39,608 bases of DNA from positions 1-39,608 of IMG/VR virus record IMGVR_UViG_3300047510_000284; one strand, given 5' to 3'. The stretch is from a virus. The notes beneath the pieces are model-generated. The model was not told where the DNA came from. It made no database searches and saw only the letters and a list, made by a program, of their open reading frames with translations. Made by a program: the position numbers and the translations under genes. This document shows positions 8,340 to 17,000 of this stretch, in pieces; the stretch's first letter is position 1; each line of letters begins with the position of its first letter.

Positions 8340-8565
8340 TTGCTCTACTAATATCCTTTTCGATTTCTTGCATACTATTTAATCTCTTTTCCCACCCATC
8401 GCCTTTGGTGGTTCCTTGTGCTGGATTGATACAAGTATCATCTCCAAACTTATCACAAACTAAAGAAGCGAGTTCAGTTTCATTTCCCCTCTTATTTGTG
8501 CCAGCCCAGAAGTGTTGCCCTCCAATCCAGCAAGCCCCACATTTAGGGCAGGTTTTGGTATCCAT
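8332..8565 (-). CDS. Small zinc-ribbon-like protein upstream of terminase
   Basis: A 77-aa protein with CPKCGAC near the N-terminus (Cys6, Cys9, Cys12) and two further cysteines (Cys37, Cys45) in LVCDKFGDDTCINPAQG. This is a plausible zinc-binding ribbon followed by a conserved-looking GDGWEKRL segment and a short charged helix. I recognise the general pattern as a small conserved protein of T4-like marine phages but know no function. It is the first gene behind a strong sigma70-type promoter (8592-8619), has an AAGGTAAG ribosome site, and overlaps terminase gene 17 by eight bases, so the two are probably expressed together. Confidence 0.75.
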   Translation of the reverse strand: MDTKTCPKCGACWIGGQHFWAGTNKRGNETELASLVCDKFGDDTCINPAQGTTKGDGWEKRLNSMQEIEKDISRANE

Positions 8566-8591
8566 GTGTCTTACCTTGAGACGGTAATGTT

Positions 8592-8619
8592 ATTATATAG
8601 GATACGAAGTGTTTGTCAA
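8592..8619 (-). promoter_or_regulatory. Sigma70-type promoter for the 77-aa gene and terminase 17
   Basis: The minus strand carries TTGACA (8614-8619) and TATAAT (8592-8597) separated by 16 bases, both perfect consensus hexamers. Transcription should begin near 8585, about 20 bases ahead of the 77-aa ATG. No T4-type late box is present here, unlike most other units of the window. It implies recognition by unmodified host polymerase. Confidence 0.75.
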
Positions 8620-8640
8620 GTAACAAATGATATACTTTTG

Positions 8641-9372
8641 TCAGCAGTTCCAAGCTCTTAATGATTTAGATAGACGATCTTCTCCAGTGTTATTTTTATC
8701 TTTCTGTCTCTTACGCATTCCTTTCATTCTTGCACAGAATGACGCCCTGCGGGGATTTCCAACCTTCTTTGAAGGTGCTTTAAGGTCGCTTCCAGGATTC
8801 TCACGTTCATAGGATTTACGTCCTTTCTCGTTGAGTCCACCGTTTTTATTTTGACCTTCCTTGCGAGTCCATGCCGACTCGCCTAGAGACTTTTTTTCAG
8901 TTTCCTCATTCTTGCTGGACATATAGTTTGCAGCTGCATCCATGTAGTCTGTAGCAAGAGTCACCTTAGATTGAACCCATGCTGGGACTTGCATGGTTGG
9001 AGACTTGATAACTTCTCTAAGTCTCTTGCAATGCATCTCAAGTTGATCTAGTTGAGATAGAATCATGTTACCTTCATCATCCATCTCTTTACCCATAGCG
9101 ATAGCGATATGATTTTCGCAAATCTCTCGCATCTCCTTAACGGTTCTTTTCTTTTTGTGTTGTGCCTTTAGTTCTTTTTCCATCTTAAGTAAGTGAGTAT
9201 AGTAATCTGGGAACTCATCTAAATGCTGAAGTGCAATACCATATGCTTCCTCGTGGGTAGTCACATGCTCGCGTTCTACAGTTGAACCAACTTCTGCCTG
9301 TTTGATAATAGTTTCAACAGACACGCCATGCTTCTTAGCGATTTTTTTTTCTGTAGGAACTTTCTTTTTCAT
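8641..9372 (-). CDS. Conserved phage protein with DUF5661-like and DUF6321-like parts
   Basis: A 243-aa protein. I place the start at the ATG of 9370-9372, which overlaps the TAA of the upstream gene (TAATG) and has GGAGGGAG ahead of it; an ATG six codons earlier would leave no ribosome site. Residues about 5-70 (KKIAKKHGVSVETIIKQAEV, then HEEAYGIALQHLDEFPDYY) resemble DUF5661, a small helical domain of phages. Residues about 128-151 contain PAWVQSKVTLATDYMDAAA, a segment seen in several marine phage proteins. The C-terminal part (about 178-230, GLNEKGRKSYERENPGS and RRASFCARMKGM) is strongly basic and resembles DUF6321. DNA or RNA binding is plausible from charge, but no activity is known to me. 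The family names come from memory and were not searched. Confidence 0.75.
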   Translation of the reverse strand: MKKKVPTEKKIAKKHGVSVETIIKQAEVGSTVEREHVTTHEEAYGIALQHLDEFPDYYTHLLKMEKELKAQHKKKRTVKEMREICENHIAIAMGKEMDDEGNMILSQLDQLEMHCKRLREVIKSPTMQVPAWVQSKVTLATDYMDAAANYMSSKNEETEKKSLGESAWTRKEGQNKNGGLNEKGRKSYERENPGSDLKAPSKKVGNPRRASFCARMKGMRKRQKDKNNTGEDRLSKSLRAWNC

Positions 9373-10766
9373 TAGTAAATCTCCCTCCATTGTAGAGTAG
9401 CAGCAGCACTAGCAGTGTTATTGCCAGTAGAAACAATTGTTCGTATAGATACAATGAATATCTCTGAATCAGTTGAATCAAAATTTTGAACAATAGTATT
9501 TTTCTTTGCTGATGTAAGTTCACCAGAATTAACTGGGGATAATGAGTTTTGTGAGTTTCCTGCTACAACAATACCAGAAGCAAAGACATCTAAGTTAGCT
9601 CCAACAGCAAATGACGTGGCATTTCTACAATACTCAACACCGCTACTATCATCAACAGGAGTCCATACAAGACCACCAACATCTGTTGTTGCCAACGCAG
9701 AAACATTAGGTACTTTAATTAACTCATAATAAACATCACTAGTAGACACATACATGCTAATATTGTTTGGTCTTACTGTGATTCTATTTGGATAACCTTG
9801 GAAAGTATTTTTTAAACGGATTGCCAAAAGAGGTAATCTTGTTCCAGCAGTAGTAGATGTAGTTCTAGCAGAACCAGAGTTTGTTGACCAGTCAATACCA
9901 CTTTCAATATATCCACCTTCAGACATTACAGTGGCACAAACTTGCTTCATTGAACCACCTGATGTAGATCCAGTATTTTTAATCTCACATCTTACAGGTA
10001 GATTGGGACTTGAAATATAAACTTCGTCAAGTACGTTTGAGTGGTAATATTCGTGTGCCAAAACAATTTGTCCATTATGAACAAATCCACAACGAACCCT
10101 ACCAACTCCAAGCCACTGAAAGTCAATATAAATGAGTTGAGTTTTTGAAGTATTGATATTAAACTTGGAAGGACCAGTTCCATCACAAGGATCAATGTTC
10201 CATTCTGATTGTGGAACTCTTCTCTTGTAATCCCCTACATTCGCTTCACTAACACTACCACTAACATAAGAACGAATCACGAAGTTTAGTGTGCCATTAT
10301 CTGTGCCGTTAGAAGTAGGACCACCAACTTGCTCAAAGTAGATACCATCTCTGTCATCAAAGTATCCAGTTCTTTTAGTTACATTCTGCTGAGCGTAACC
10401 GAAAGTAATGGAACTAAAAATCAGTTGAGATTTACCTGGCTGATAATGGTGGTAAAATTTTGATTGATGAACAGCACGAGAAGCAGGGTTTGAAGATGTT
10501 GCCAATGTTCCCATTGCTTGATTTGTTGGGAACGTAATAGTGCCACCATTCTCCAACTTATCTAAGAAGTTTGGATCAACAGCATAGATGTGCTTGTAAT
10601 CACCGAGAGTAAATAAACTAGAAGTCCTCGATCTACCGAAAGCATCGGAAGCTGTAGAACCAGTACCAGCAGTAAGATTGCCGAAGTTATCGGCAAGCAT
10701 AACTACTTCAAAATTTGTTTTTTCCTGTGGTAGAAAATCTTCGTAATGCTTACTATACTGTGCCAT
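9372..10766 (-). CDS. Virion structural protein, compact paralogue of the 2193-aa protein C-terminus
   Basis: A 464-aa beta-rich protein inserted between the two terminase genes. Residues about 120-270 contain HYQPGKSQLIFSSITF, GYFDDRDGIYFEQVGG, the signature [29 protein letters not shown] and LPVRCEIKNTG. Each has a clear counterpart in the same order in the 2193-aa protein (22484-29065). The C-termini also match in pattern, both ending in a strand with W(R/S)E near the last residues. Cyanophage homologues of this signature are annotated as virion structural proteins. The ATG overlaps the stop of the 92-aa gene (TAATG), and its own stop overlaps the next start, so it belongs to a coupled chain. 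A fibre or tail decoration role is inferred. Confidence 0.8.
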   Translation of the reverse strand: MAQYSKHYEDFLPQEKTNFEVVMLADNFGNLTAGTGSTASDAFGRSRTSSLFTLGDYKHIYAVDPNFLDKLENGGTITFPTNQAMGTLATSSNPASRAVHQSKFYHHYQPGKSQLIFSSITFGYAQQNVTKRTGYFDDRDGIYFEQVGGPTSNGTDNGTLNFVIRSYVSGSVSEANVGDYKRRVPQSEWNIDPCDGTGPSKFNINTSKTQLIYIDFQWLGVGRVRCGFVHNGQIVLAHEYYHSNVLDEVYISSPNLPVRCEIKNTGSTSGGSMKQVCATVMSEGGYIESGIDWSTNSGSARTTSTTAGTRLPLLAIRLKNTFQGYPNRITVRPNNISMYVSTSDVYYELIKVPNVSALATTDVGGLVWTPVDDSSGVEYCRNATSFAVGANLDVFASGIVVAGNSQNSLSPVNSGELTSAKKNTIVQNFDSTDSEIFIVSIRTIVSTGNNTASAAATLQWREIY

Positions 10767-11044
10767 TATCCTAGGTACGCAACTTTAGTAGCTGAGACAT
10801 TATCAGTGCTGTCAACTTTAATCTTTTGAGCAGCATCTTTATTAATAATAACAGGAATGCCAACAGTTAAAGCAAAACTACCAACCACCGTAGTGCCATC
10901 TGATTCATATAGAGAAACTGTTCTGGTTGAAGCTTCTGCGGTTAAATCTGAATGTGTGTTGTAAAGATACACATCGGTTGCTTTACTAATATCACTTGGA
11001 GTTGTTGTAAGCGTTTCCGCTTCAGCAAGAATCTTAATCCTCAT
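10766..11044 (-). CDS. Small beta-rich hypothetical protein
   Basis: A 92-aa protein of unknown function between small terminase 16 and the 464-aa structural gene. Alternating hydrophobic strands (IKILAEAETLTTTPSD, ATDVYLYNTHSD, RTVSLYESDGTTVVGSF) suggest a small beta sandwich of the kind found in phage decoration or head-fibre proteins; no signal peptide or membrane segment is visible. It has a late-promoter box 21 bases ahead of its start and couples to the next gene through a TAATG overlap, so it probably belongs to the same virion set as the 464-aa protein. Confidence 0.7.
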   Translation of the reverse strand: MRIKILAEAETLTTTPSDISKATDVYLYNTHSDLTAEASTRTVSLYESDGTTVVGSFALTVGIPVIINKDAAQKIKVDSTDNVSATKVAYLG

Positions 11045-11063
11045 CTTATTTACCGTTTATTTT

Positions 11064-11471
11064 CTATTTATTCTTGGCAGCATCTTTAATCATCTTTTGA
11101 AGATCTGCCGTGGTGCCAATAAACATTGTGTTATTGACTGTGGTTGGTGTTGATTTTTTATCTTCTTTACCTAGATTTTTCATCTTGTGTTGGAGGTCGA
11201 TCAACTTATCAGTCATGTCTGAGACCTGCTTCATAGCGTTCACAGCGACCTCATACGCTCTAGGGTGCCCCGACTCCTGCGCGACCTCTAAGGCACCTTG
11301 CACCGCCTCCTGACCCTGTGATATGAGTCTATACAGCTCACCCCTGGTGTATTCATAATCCTTGTTGGCATCAACACTGACTTCACTGTTTGCTTGTGTA
11401 ATCATTTCAGTTGTTTGTTCAATCGGTGCTATATCAAAAATCTCTTCCATGTTATCTTCAAACTTGCTCAT
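11064..11471 (-). CDS. gp16: Terminase small subunit (T4 gp16 family)
   Basis: A 135-aa protein (T4 164 aa) that recognises DNA and regulates the large terminase at the start of packaging. It is supported by position directly after gene 15, by size, and by the central helical stretch LISQGQEAVQGALEVAQESG and AVNAMKQVSDMTDKLIDLQ (about residues 48-100), corresponding to the coiled-coil oligomerisation core of gp16. The N-terminus is acidic and the C-terminus lysine-rich (MIKDAAKNK). The start overlaps gene 15 by four bases. Unlike T4, where 16 and 17 overlap, about 2.7 kb separates it here from the large subunit. Confidence 0.88.
   Translation of the reverse strand: MSKFEDNMEEIFDIAPIEQTTEMITQANSEVSVDANKDYEYTRGELYRLISQGQEAVQGALEVAQESGHPRAYEVAVNAMKQVSDMTDKLIDLQHKMKNLGKEDKKSTPTTVNNTMFIGTTADLQKMIKDAAKNK
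11065..11072 (-). promoter_or_regulatory. T4-type late promoter ahead of the 92-aa and 464-aa genes (AATAAATA)
   Basis: The minus-strand box is AATAAATA, 21 bases ahead of the 92-aa ATG. It overlaps the last codons of gene 16. Confidence 0.55.
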
Positions 11472-12265
11472 AGTAGTTCAATACCTTCATTAAATCCAAA
11501 GTCATCGTCTGGCATTAATAGTTGATCATCTAAGTTATCAACAACACCATCATTATTTTTATCTTCTAGTGCTGACGCTTCCACGTCATAACGAAGAATC
11601 CTTCTATGCTCTTGGTAATCACCGAGACTTTCAAATACCGTTGCTTTTCTGATGATAGCGGCATCAGTAACTGGACCGTACATGTAAGTTTTTAATGTGA
11701 AATCTAAAGTATATGTTATACTTCTTCTTCTCATCATATCATCTTCATAGTCATCTTCATATGAAATGCCATTTAAAATAACTGGTAAATCTTTTTTCTC
11801 TTCCATTTCTGGAATCATCATAACAGTAACGTTGAATGATGGTTGAAAAAATGGTAGAATCTGCTCTAGAATCTGTAGAGCATCATCCTGAGTTTTTGAT
11901 AGAATACCTAGTTCAAAACGAAGATTATATGGAACAGGCATAAACTGAACTTTTACATTCTCTCCATCATCATTTACTTTATATTTTTGAATAGGTGAAG
12001 TTTTTCTTTGGGCGTCATATGTAATGTCAGTCATCTCAAATGAGATGCGAGGCATAGTAACGCTGACTTTTCTTTCTGTGTTTGGATCCTGTTCTAAACG
12101 AGCTAGAAACTTACTCTTAGGACCATACGCGAGAGGAACTTTTTCTTGACGTATAACTTCTCCTGTATCTGGATCACGTTTAACAATTTGAATATTATTA
12201 AAAAGTGTGCCAAATGCTTTGACGTTTTTCTTTATAATCTCGTGATAATAATACTGACCTAACAT
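11468..12265 (-). CDS. gp15: Tail sheath stabiliser and completion protein (T4 gp15 family)
   Basis: A 265-aa protein (T4 272 aa) that forms the terminator ring at the top of the contractile tail and joins it to the neck. The N-terminus MLGQYYYHEIIKKNVKAFGT followed by LFNNIQIVKRD parallels gp15, as do the central VTMPRISFEMTDITYDAQRK and the ILPFFQPSFNVTVMMIPEM segment that packs in the ring. The start ATG shares its A with the TAA stop of gene 14 (TAATG), and its own end overlaps gene 16 by four bases. These overlaps mark a tightly coupled 13-14-15-16 operon. Confidence 0.95.
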   Translation of the reverse strand: MLGQYYYHEIIKKNVKAFGTLFNNIQIVKRDPDTGEVIRQEKVPLAYGPKSKFLARLEQDPNTERKVSVTMPRISFEMTDITYDAQRKTSPIQKYKVNDDGENVKVQFMPVPYNLRFELGILSKTQDDALQILEQILPFFQPSFNVTVMMIPEMEEKKDLPVILNGISYEDDYEDDMMRRRSITYTLDFTLKTYMYGPVTDAAIIRKATVFESLGDYQEHRRILRYDVEASALEDKNNDGVVDNLDDQLLMPDDDFGFNEGIELL

Positions 12266-13164
12266 TAGAATACTCCCATATCTCCAAATTCACCAAATGG
12301 ATTTCCTTCACTAAAGTCAAGAATCTCATCGGCTTTGTCTTCGTAATATTTATTCTGTGCATTATCAAAATCATCAATCTCAAAATCAATCGTAGAGAAT
12401 GTATCTACTTCCCAAGATGCACCACTATCTACTCCTATGAGTTCTTCATTTTGTCTGAACACACCATTAACATAAGTTAAATCTAGTTTTCTAGATGGCG
12501 CATTCCATGCAGCAACTGTTGCTTTTACCATAACAGCAGTACCATCTACTATGTATGTTTGTTCAACTTCTTCGCCAATCGTGTAGTTGCCAACACCACC
12601 AGTTTTTAAATAAACTGGAAATACATAGTTTTCTTTTTTTGGATCATCTATTTCTGGGTTGCCAGTATCAAACATGTTGTCGGCATTTTCTAACAACTCA
12701 CAAGTTAGGGCAAAGATATAGTTTTTACCTAACTGATAAAAAGGAACTTCTCTTTCTACAAACTTGATTTCATAGATGTTTTTAGTCATTGGAACATACA
12801 ATAAATCACCTTCATTAGGTCTACCAGGAACACTGGTGGAACTCATTAAATCTGGTTTAAGAGACCACTTTCTTTTTGATACAGCAAATGTAACTTCATC
12901 CGAAAGTTTCAATCCAAACTTGCTCATGGCAACAGCACCAGATCCACCAAAACCTTCTACATTGATTAGCATCATTTCTATCAGATGAGCTTCTTTAAAC
13001 TCATTTAAAATAACATCATTAAGTGATCTATCAATCAACATTTCTTTTGGAACATAAAAAATATCCATACCAAACAGGTGTATTTGTTCGTCTACCAAAT
13101 CTTGTACCAGATTCTGTTCGGTATTTACACCACCGTATTGTGGAAAATATACGCTCTTAGACAT
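12265..13164 (-). CDS. gp14: Neck protein, head completion (T4 gp14 family)
   Basis: A 299-aa protein (T4 256 aa) that, with gp13, closes the head after packaging and forms the tail-attachment platform. It is supported by the order 13-14-15 and by typical segments such as SVYFPQYGGVNTEQNLVQDL near the N-terminus, IHLFGMDIFYVPKEM (about residues 29-43) and NIYEIKFVEREVPFYQLGK, which are conserved in cyanophage gp14. The C-terminus ends with ILDFSEGNPFGEFGD. It starts one base after the gene 13 stop. Sequence and context agree well. Confidence 0.95.
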   Translation of the reverse strand: MSKSVYFPQYGGVNTEQNLVQDLVDEQIHLFGMDIFYVPKEMLIDRSLNDVILNEFKEAHLIEMMLINVEGFGGSGAVAMSKFGLKLSDEVTFAVSKRKWSLKPDLMSSTSVPGRPNEGDLLYVPMTKNIYEIKFVEREVPFYQLGKNYIFALTCELLENADNMFDTGNPEIDDPKKENYVFPVYLKTGGVGNYTIGEEVEQTYIVDGTAVMVKATVAAWNAPSRKLDLTYVNGVFRQNEELIGVDSGASWEVDTFSTIDFEIDDFDNAQNKYYEDKADEILDFSEGNPFGEFGDMGVF

Positions 13165-13165
13165 A

Positions 13166-13990
13166 TTATCCTATTGCATCGAGAGGTGGAAGTTCGTAGT
13201 CGCTAATCATCTTAGATTCGATTTCATCTATTTCTCTGATAGCATCTTCAAAAATTTGACGACCGTTGATTTGAACGCCACCAGGAAGTTGAACATTGTT
13301 AAACTTGATTAGATTTTGCCCCCACTGTTTCTTGAATAGTGCAGTGACATATCTTTTCAAAAACCAATCATTCCATATCTTTGGAGAATCAGTTGGATTT
13401 AAAAGACGATGACATTCAACAATGAAATAGTTATCTTCTTGTAAAACTTTTGGATTGTAATCAATAAAAAGTTTTCCGTTTCTTTTTGTGAAACGACATT
13501 GAATAATCGCCCCACTGTTTAAAACCATGTCCAAAGTTTCAAAATATTGTTTAAACATGTAATAGTTAACTAGGTCAACATTACCCAGAGAATATCCAGA
13601 GTTCAAAGAAAACATGTCCATTAGAAAATATTGGTTTCCAAAACCAAAAAAGTCAGAACGAAGAGCTGTCATTGATAAAGAAAATACTCTCTCGATTCCA
13701 ATGATATGATCTGGAAGTTCAATATAGTTATTTCTCTCTTCCCACTCACTGCCATCTTCTGATGTGTGAATAGTATTGCCTTCTCTAAATCTTTCCAGTT
13801 CTTCTGCAGTAAACTTATGTTTTAGATAAAGTTTTTCCATGCCGTCAAAATGACGTTCATTAAAATACTGCAAAGCATCATCGATTAGATCTTCTAGTTG
13901 ATCATCATCTACGTTGATTTCTAATATAGGAGCACCAAGTTTTCTGAGGCAATACTCTTTTAACTCTTCTCTTGTGGCTGGTTTAGCCAT
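13166..13990 (-). CDS. gp13: Neck protein, head completion (T4 gp13 family)
   Basis: A 274-aa protein (T4 309 aa) that binds the portal after packaging to seal the head and receive the tail. Typical parts are LKEYCLRKLGAPILEINVDD at the N-terminus, the LEDLIDDALQYFNERHFDG helix (about residues 31-49), GIERVFSLS, and the C-terminal RYVTALFKKQWGQNLIKF. It is the first gene of the coupled 13-14-15-16 set. Its ribosome site (AGAGGT) lies in the 3-prime arm of a terminator-like hairpin at 13991-14022, with a perfect late promoter overlapping the other arm. Expression may therefore be confined to transcripts begun at that late promoter. Confidence 0.96.
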   Translation of the reverse strand: MAKPATREELKEYCLRKLGAPILEINVDDDQLEDLIDDALQYFNERHFDGMEKLYLKHKFTAEELERFREGNTIHTSEDGSEWEERNNYIELPDHIIGIERVFSLSMTALRSDFFGFGNQYFLMDMFSLNSGYSLGNVDLVNYYMFKQYFETLDMVLNSGAIIQCRFTKRNGKLFIDYNPKVLQEDNYFIVECHRLLNPTDSPKIWNDWFLKRYVTALFKKQWGQNLIKFNNVQLPGGVQINGRQIFEDAIREIDEIESKMISDYELPPLDAIG

Positions 13991-14022
13991 AAAAAAATAC
14001 CTCTAGTTTCCTAGAGGTATTT
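13991..14022 (-). terminator. Terminator hairpin that also holds the gene 13 ribosome site
   Basis: The arms at 14011-14022 and 13995-14006 pair perfectly over 12 bases with a four-base loop (14007-14010), followed on the minus strand by seven U residues ending at the gene 13 ATG. The 3-prime arm carries AGAGGT, a good Shine-Dalgarno sequence about eight bases from the ATG, so the hairpin would both end read-through transcripts from the 1771-aa gene and mask the gene 13 start. On the plus strand no U tract follows. Confidence 0.8.
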
Positions 14023-14025
14023 ATA
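14018..14025 (-). promoter_or_regulatory. Perfect T4-type late promoter for gene 13 (TATAAATA)
   Basis: The minus-strand box is a perfect TATAAATA overlapping the outer part of the terminator's 5-prime arm. With usual late-promoter spacing the transcript begins near 14012 and lacks almost all of that arm, so the hairpin cannot form and the ribosome site stays open. Confidence 0.75.
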
Positions 14026-14033
14026 AATCATGT

Positions 14034-14045
14034 TATTTATTTATC
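14034..14045 (-). promoter_or_regulatory. Two overlapping upstream late-like boxes (GATAAATA and AATAAATA)
   Basis: The minus strand reads GATAAATAAATA, which contains two overlapping late-like boxes 16-20 bases upstream of the perfect one. Transcripts from these would still contain the full hairpin. They may be weak or silent. Confidence 0.35.
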
Positions 14046-17000
14046 AACTCCAAGTACCAGCAATAATCGATGGGTTAGCTGGACCCATAGCTTGAATCTC
14101 AAAGTATGAGTTGGTGCGAGTATTTACAGTTGCGTTAGCAGTATCACTCTTGTTAAACTGAGGAGTTAATGTTCCGCCAGTTGTTGCGTTTGATACGAAG
14201 TAACCTTCAAATCTTATCGCACAATCAGTTGTGACAGTTACTGCTTGAGTAACAGCAGTTGATCCAGTTGCAGTTGTATTTTGGAAGAACAATGCAGTTG
14301 TAGAAGGTCCATTTGCTCCTATTGAGTTATATCTAAAGTTGGTTGGAGCATTTGAGAATGTAAACAGCAGGTTCCAAGTACCACTTGTGGTAGTTGATTT
14401 AGCAAAATAATAACAACCTCTAAATCTGTATAATGTATTTGCTCTTAATGGAGCGGCATCCTGAGTTGTTCCTGAGAATACGTTTCTGACTGTGTTTGTG
14501 GTTCCAGTCTGAGCGAAGTCAGCAGCAGCTCTTAAGATTTGTGGCGCGAGGATAATACCTCTTCCACCTTCAGTAGTCGCAGAAGCATAGAAAGCAATCT
14601 GGTTATATTCAAAACCACCTTGAAGTGGAAGTGTTAATAGTGCTGCTGCTGTTGGTGTGAATCTAAGAGGAGCTAATGTGGTAGTACCAGCAGGGACAAT
14701 CAAACTATTTCTTACTGTAGTCGTTCCTGTTGTAGCACCGATAGTTAAAGCAGTTGATGCGTTGCCGATATCCAACTGGGAAATGGTTGGGAATACTAAA
14801 CCAATACCAGTGGAACCACTGACATTAGTATCGATCATGATTTCTTCAGTTGCTAGAGCACCTGTTCCATCGGTAGCTGCTGGTTTCGAAGCAATATATT
14901 TTCCAGGAGCAAGTAAAAGGTTTTCACTAATATTAAATCTACCAGTAGTTGAAGAACCATCATATGATATAGTTTTATCTGTGGTTCCTTTGATAGTCAA
15001 ACCAGCACCCTGAATAGCAGAATCACCAGTGACGTTTCCACCAGCAAGAATGACGTTTACATCTTCCACGATTAGTTCAGTGGTGTTGATACTGGTTGTC
15101 GTTCCGCTAACTTGTAAACTTCCACCAATAATCATATCACCACTAACAGTACTGTTTCCATTTACTGTTAAGTTTTTATTTACGGCTTCAGAACCAACTG
15201 TAATATCTTGGTTTGAACTAATAAAGTTACTGTCAACATATGTTTTAACTGCTTTTTGCGTGGGAACGAAAGAATCGCTACTTTCAGAACCACCTAAAGT
15301 GGCATCAGCATCAAACTTGGTGACTTCAACGCCAACCTTAGTTCCATCGGCTAAAGCAAACTGTAGGTTTGATAGTCCAGTCAAGTCAAAAGCGGATGCA
15401 TCGATTGTAGATCTACCAGTTGCCTGGTCAATCTTGAAGAACTGTCCTACCTTGAAGTTACCATCTTGGTTGGTAGTTACATAATAAATTCTAGCTGGAG
15501 CGATGAAGTTGGTTTCTTTGGTTTCATCTGGTCTGATAGTAGGTTCATCTGGGAAGTTGGTTGTAGCAATACCACCAGTGCCAATCTCAAGCATGTCGTG
15601 ACCAGTTAGACGAATCTGACTGTAACGATAACGAATCTGAAGACGATTGCCACTTCCTTCCGACACAGACTTAACGGGGAAGAATGTTAAGATTGCGGTT
15701 CCAGGATTAGTTGAAGTCTTCAGATCTACTCTGAAAAACTCATTGTCGATCTTAATAAAATCATTTTCATTAATTGTTTTCGTTGCTACTCCTTCTTGGT
15801 CTGTGAATGAGAATACAGGAAGACCACCATTTCCAGTTAAAGAACTGTATGAAAGAACGTTAGAAAGATTTGTTGAGTCTTGTCTTAATGTAGTTACTGG
15901 AGTGTATTTAACTACAAATCTAACTACAGCGTTTTGTGGAAAGTTTGGTGAGTCTTGGTCGGCGTGCTCTTGGGCAATAGTTCCCTCTTGTGCTCTTACA
16001 ACAGTTACATAGCTATTAAACTGATCATCTACAACTGCTGTTGGTAGCATTAACTCATTACCTACTAGTAGATAAAGAGTTGTTGATGCAGTATTGTATG
16101 TAGCAAGAGCTGCTGTTACTCTTTCTGGATTTAAAATATTAATGTTAGTTGCTGAAGTTGAAGTTAATAACTGACCAGGATTATCAATAAGAACTTGATT
16201 ATTTGTTCCTGTCAATAAACTATACAGTGTAATATCAGTTCCACCTACATGTGTTTCAGCGGGTCTATTAACACCAGTTGGAAATGTTCCAGTTTTGGCA
16301 ATAGGAATAGTTACTACAGTATTTTCTAAACTTGCTGTTCTTGTTACGTCAAGAACTTTAAATGTAGCTGATGGACCATCACTGTAGTTTTCAATTTCTT
16401 GAATAACATAGTTAATACCATCAACACTATCAGAAAATGTTACTGCACTAGTAATCTTTGGTTTTTCTGGTAGATTAATAACAGCAAACTTAGCACCTCT
16501 TGTTGCTCTGTTTGCAGCACTTTCACTTGGAGATGTGGATGGGAACTCGCTATTTTCAATAACAGTAGATGCTTCTGGAATATTTACTGGAGGTGGATTG
16601 TTTGGATCTGATCCTGTAATCTGAGCACATCTTTGACCGTCACCGATAAATCCTGTGATTGGTTCGATAAGAACTTTAGTATAATCATTTCCAGCGAGAA
16701 CATAAAGAACTCTTGCCTTACCCAATGCAGGTCTAACAGTACCACCAGCACCTAAAGTAGCAGTAGTAGTGGATGCAAACTGCACACCAGTAATAACACC
16801 ATCTGTGCCAACAATACCAGTAACAGTAAATGTGCCATTAAAAGCACTATTGGATACACCACTGATTGTAATTTGCTTACCAACTACATAAGGATTAAAT
16901 GGTTTAGTGGCAAATGAAACAGTGGCAGTTGTTCCATTTCCTACAACACCAGTAATACTAGTATTATTTGCCGATCCTTCGTTAGAAATAATAGAACCTA

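Noticed and set aside
12347-12354. AATAAATA inside gene 14, 82 bases ahead of gene 15
   Set aside because: It lies in conserved coding sequence for an Asn-Lys-Tyr run, is further from the start than the other boxes, and gene 15 is already coupled to gene 14 by overlap. It may be chance.
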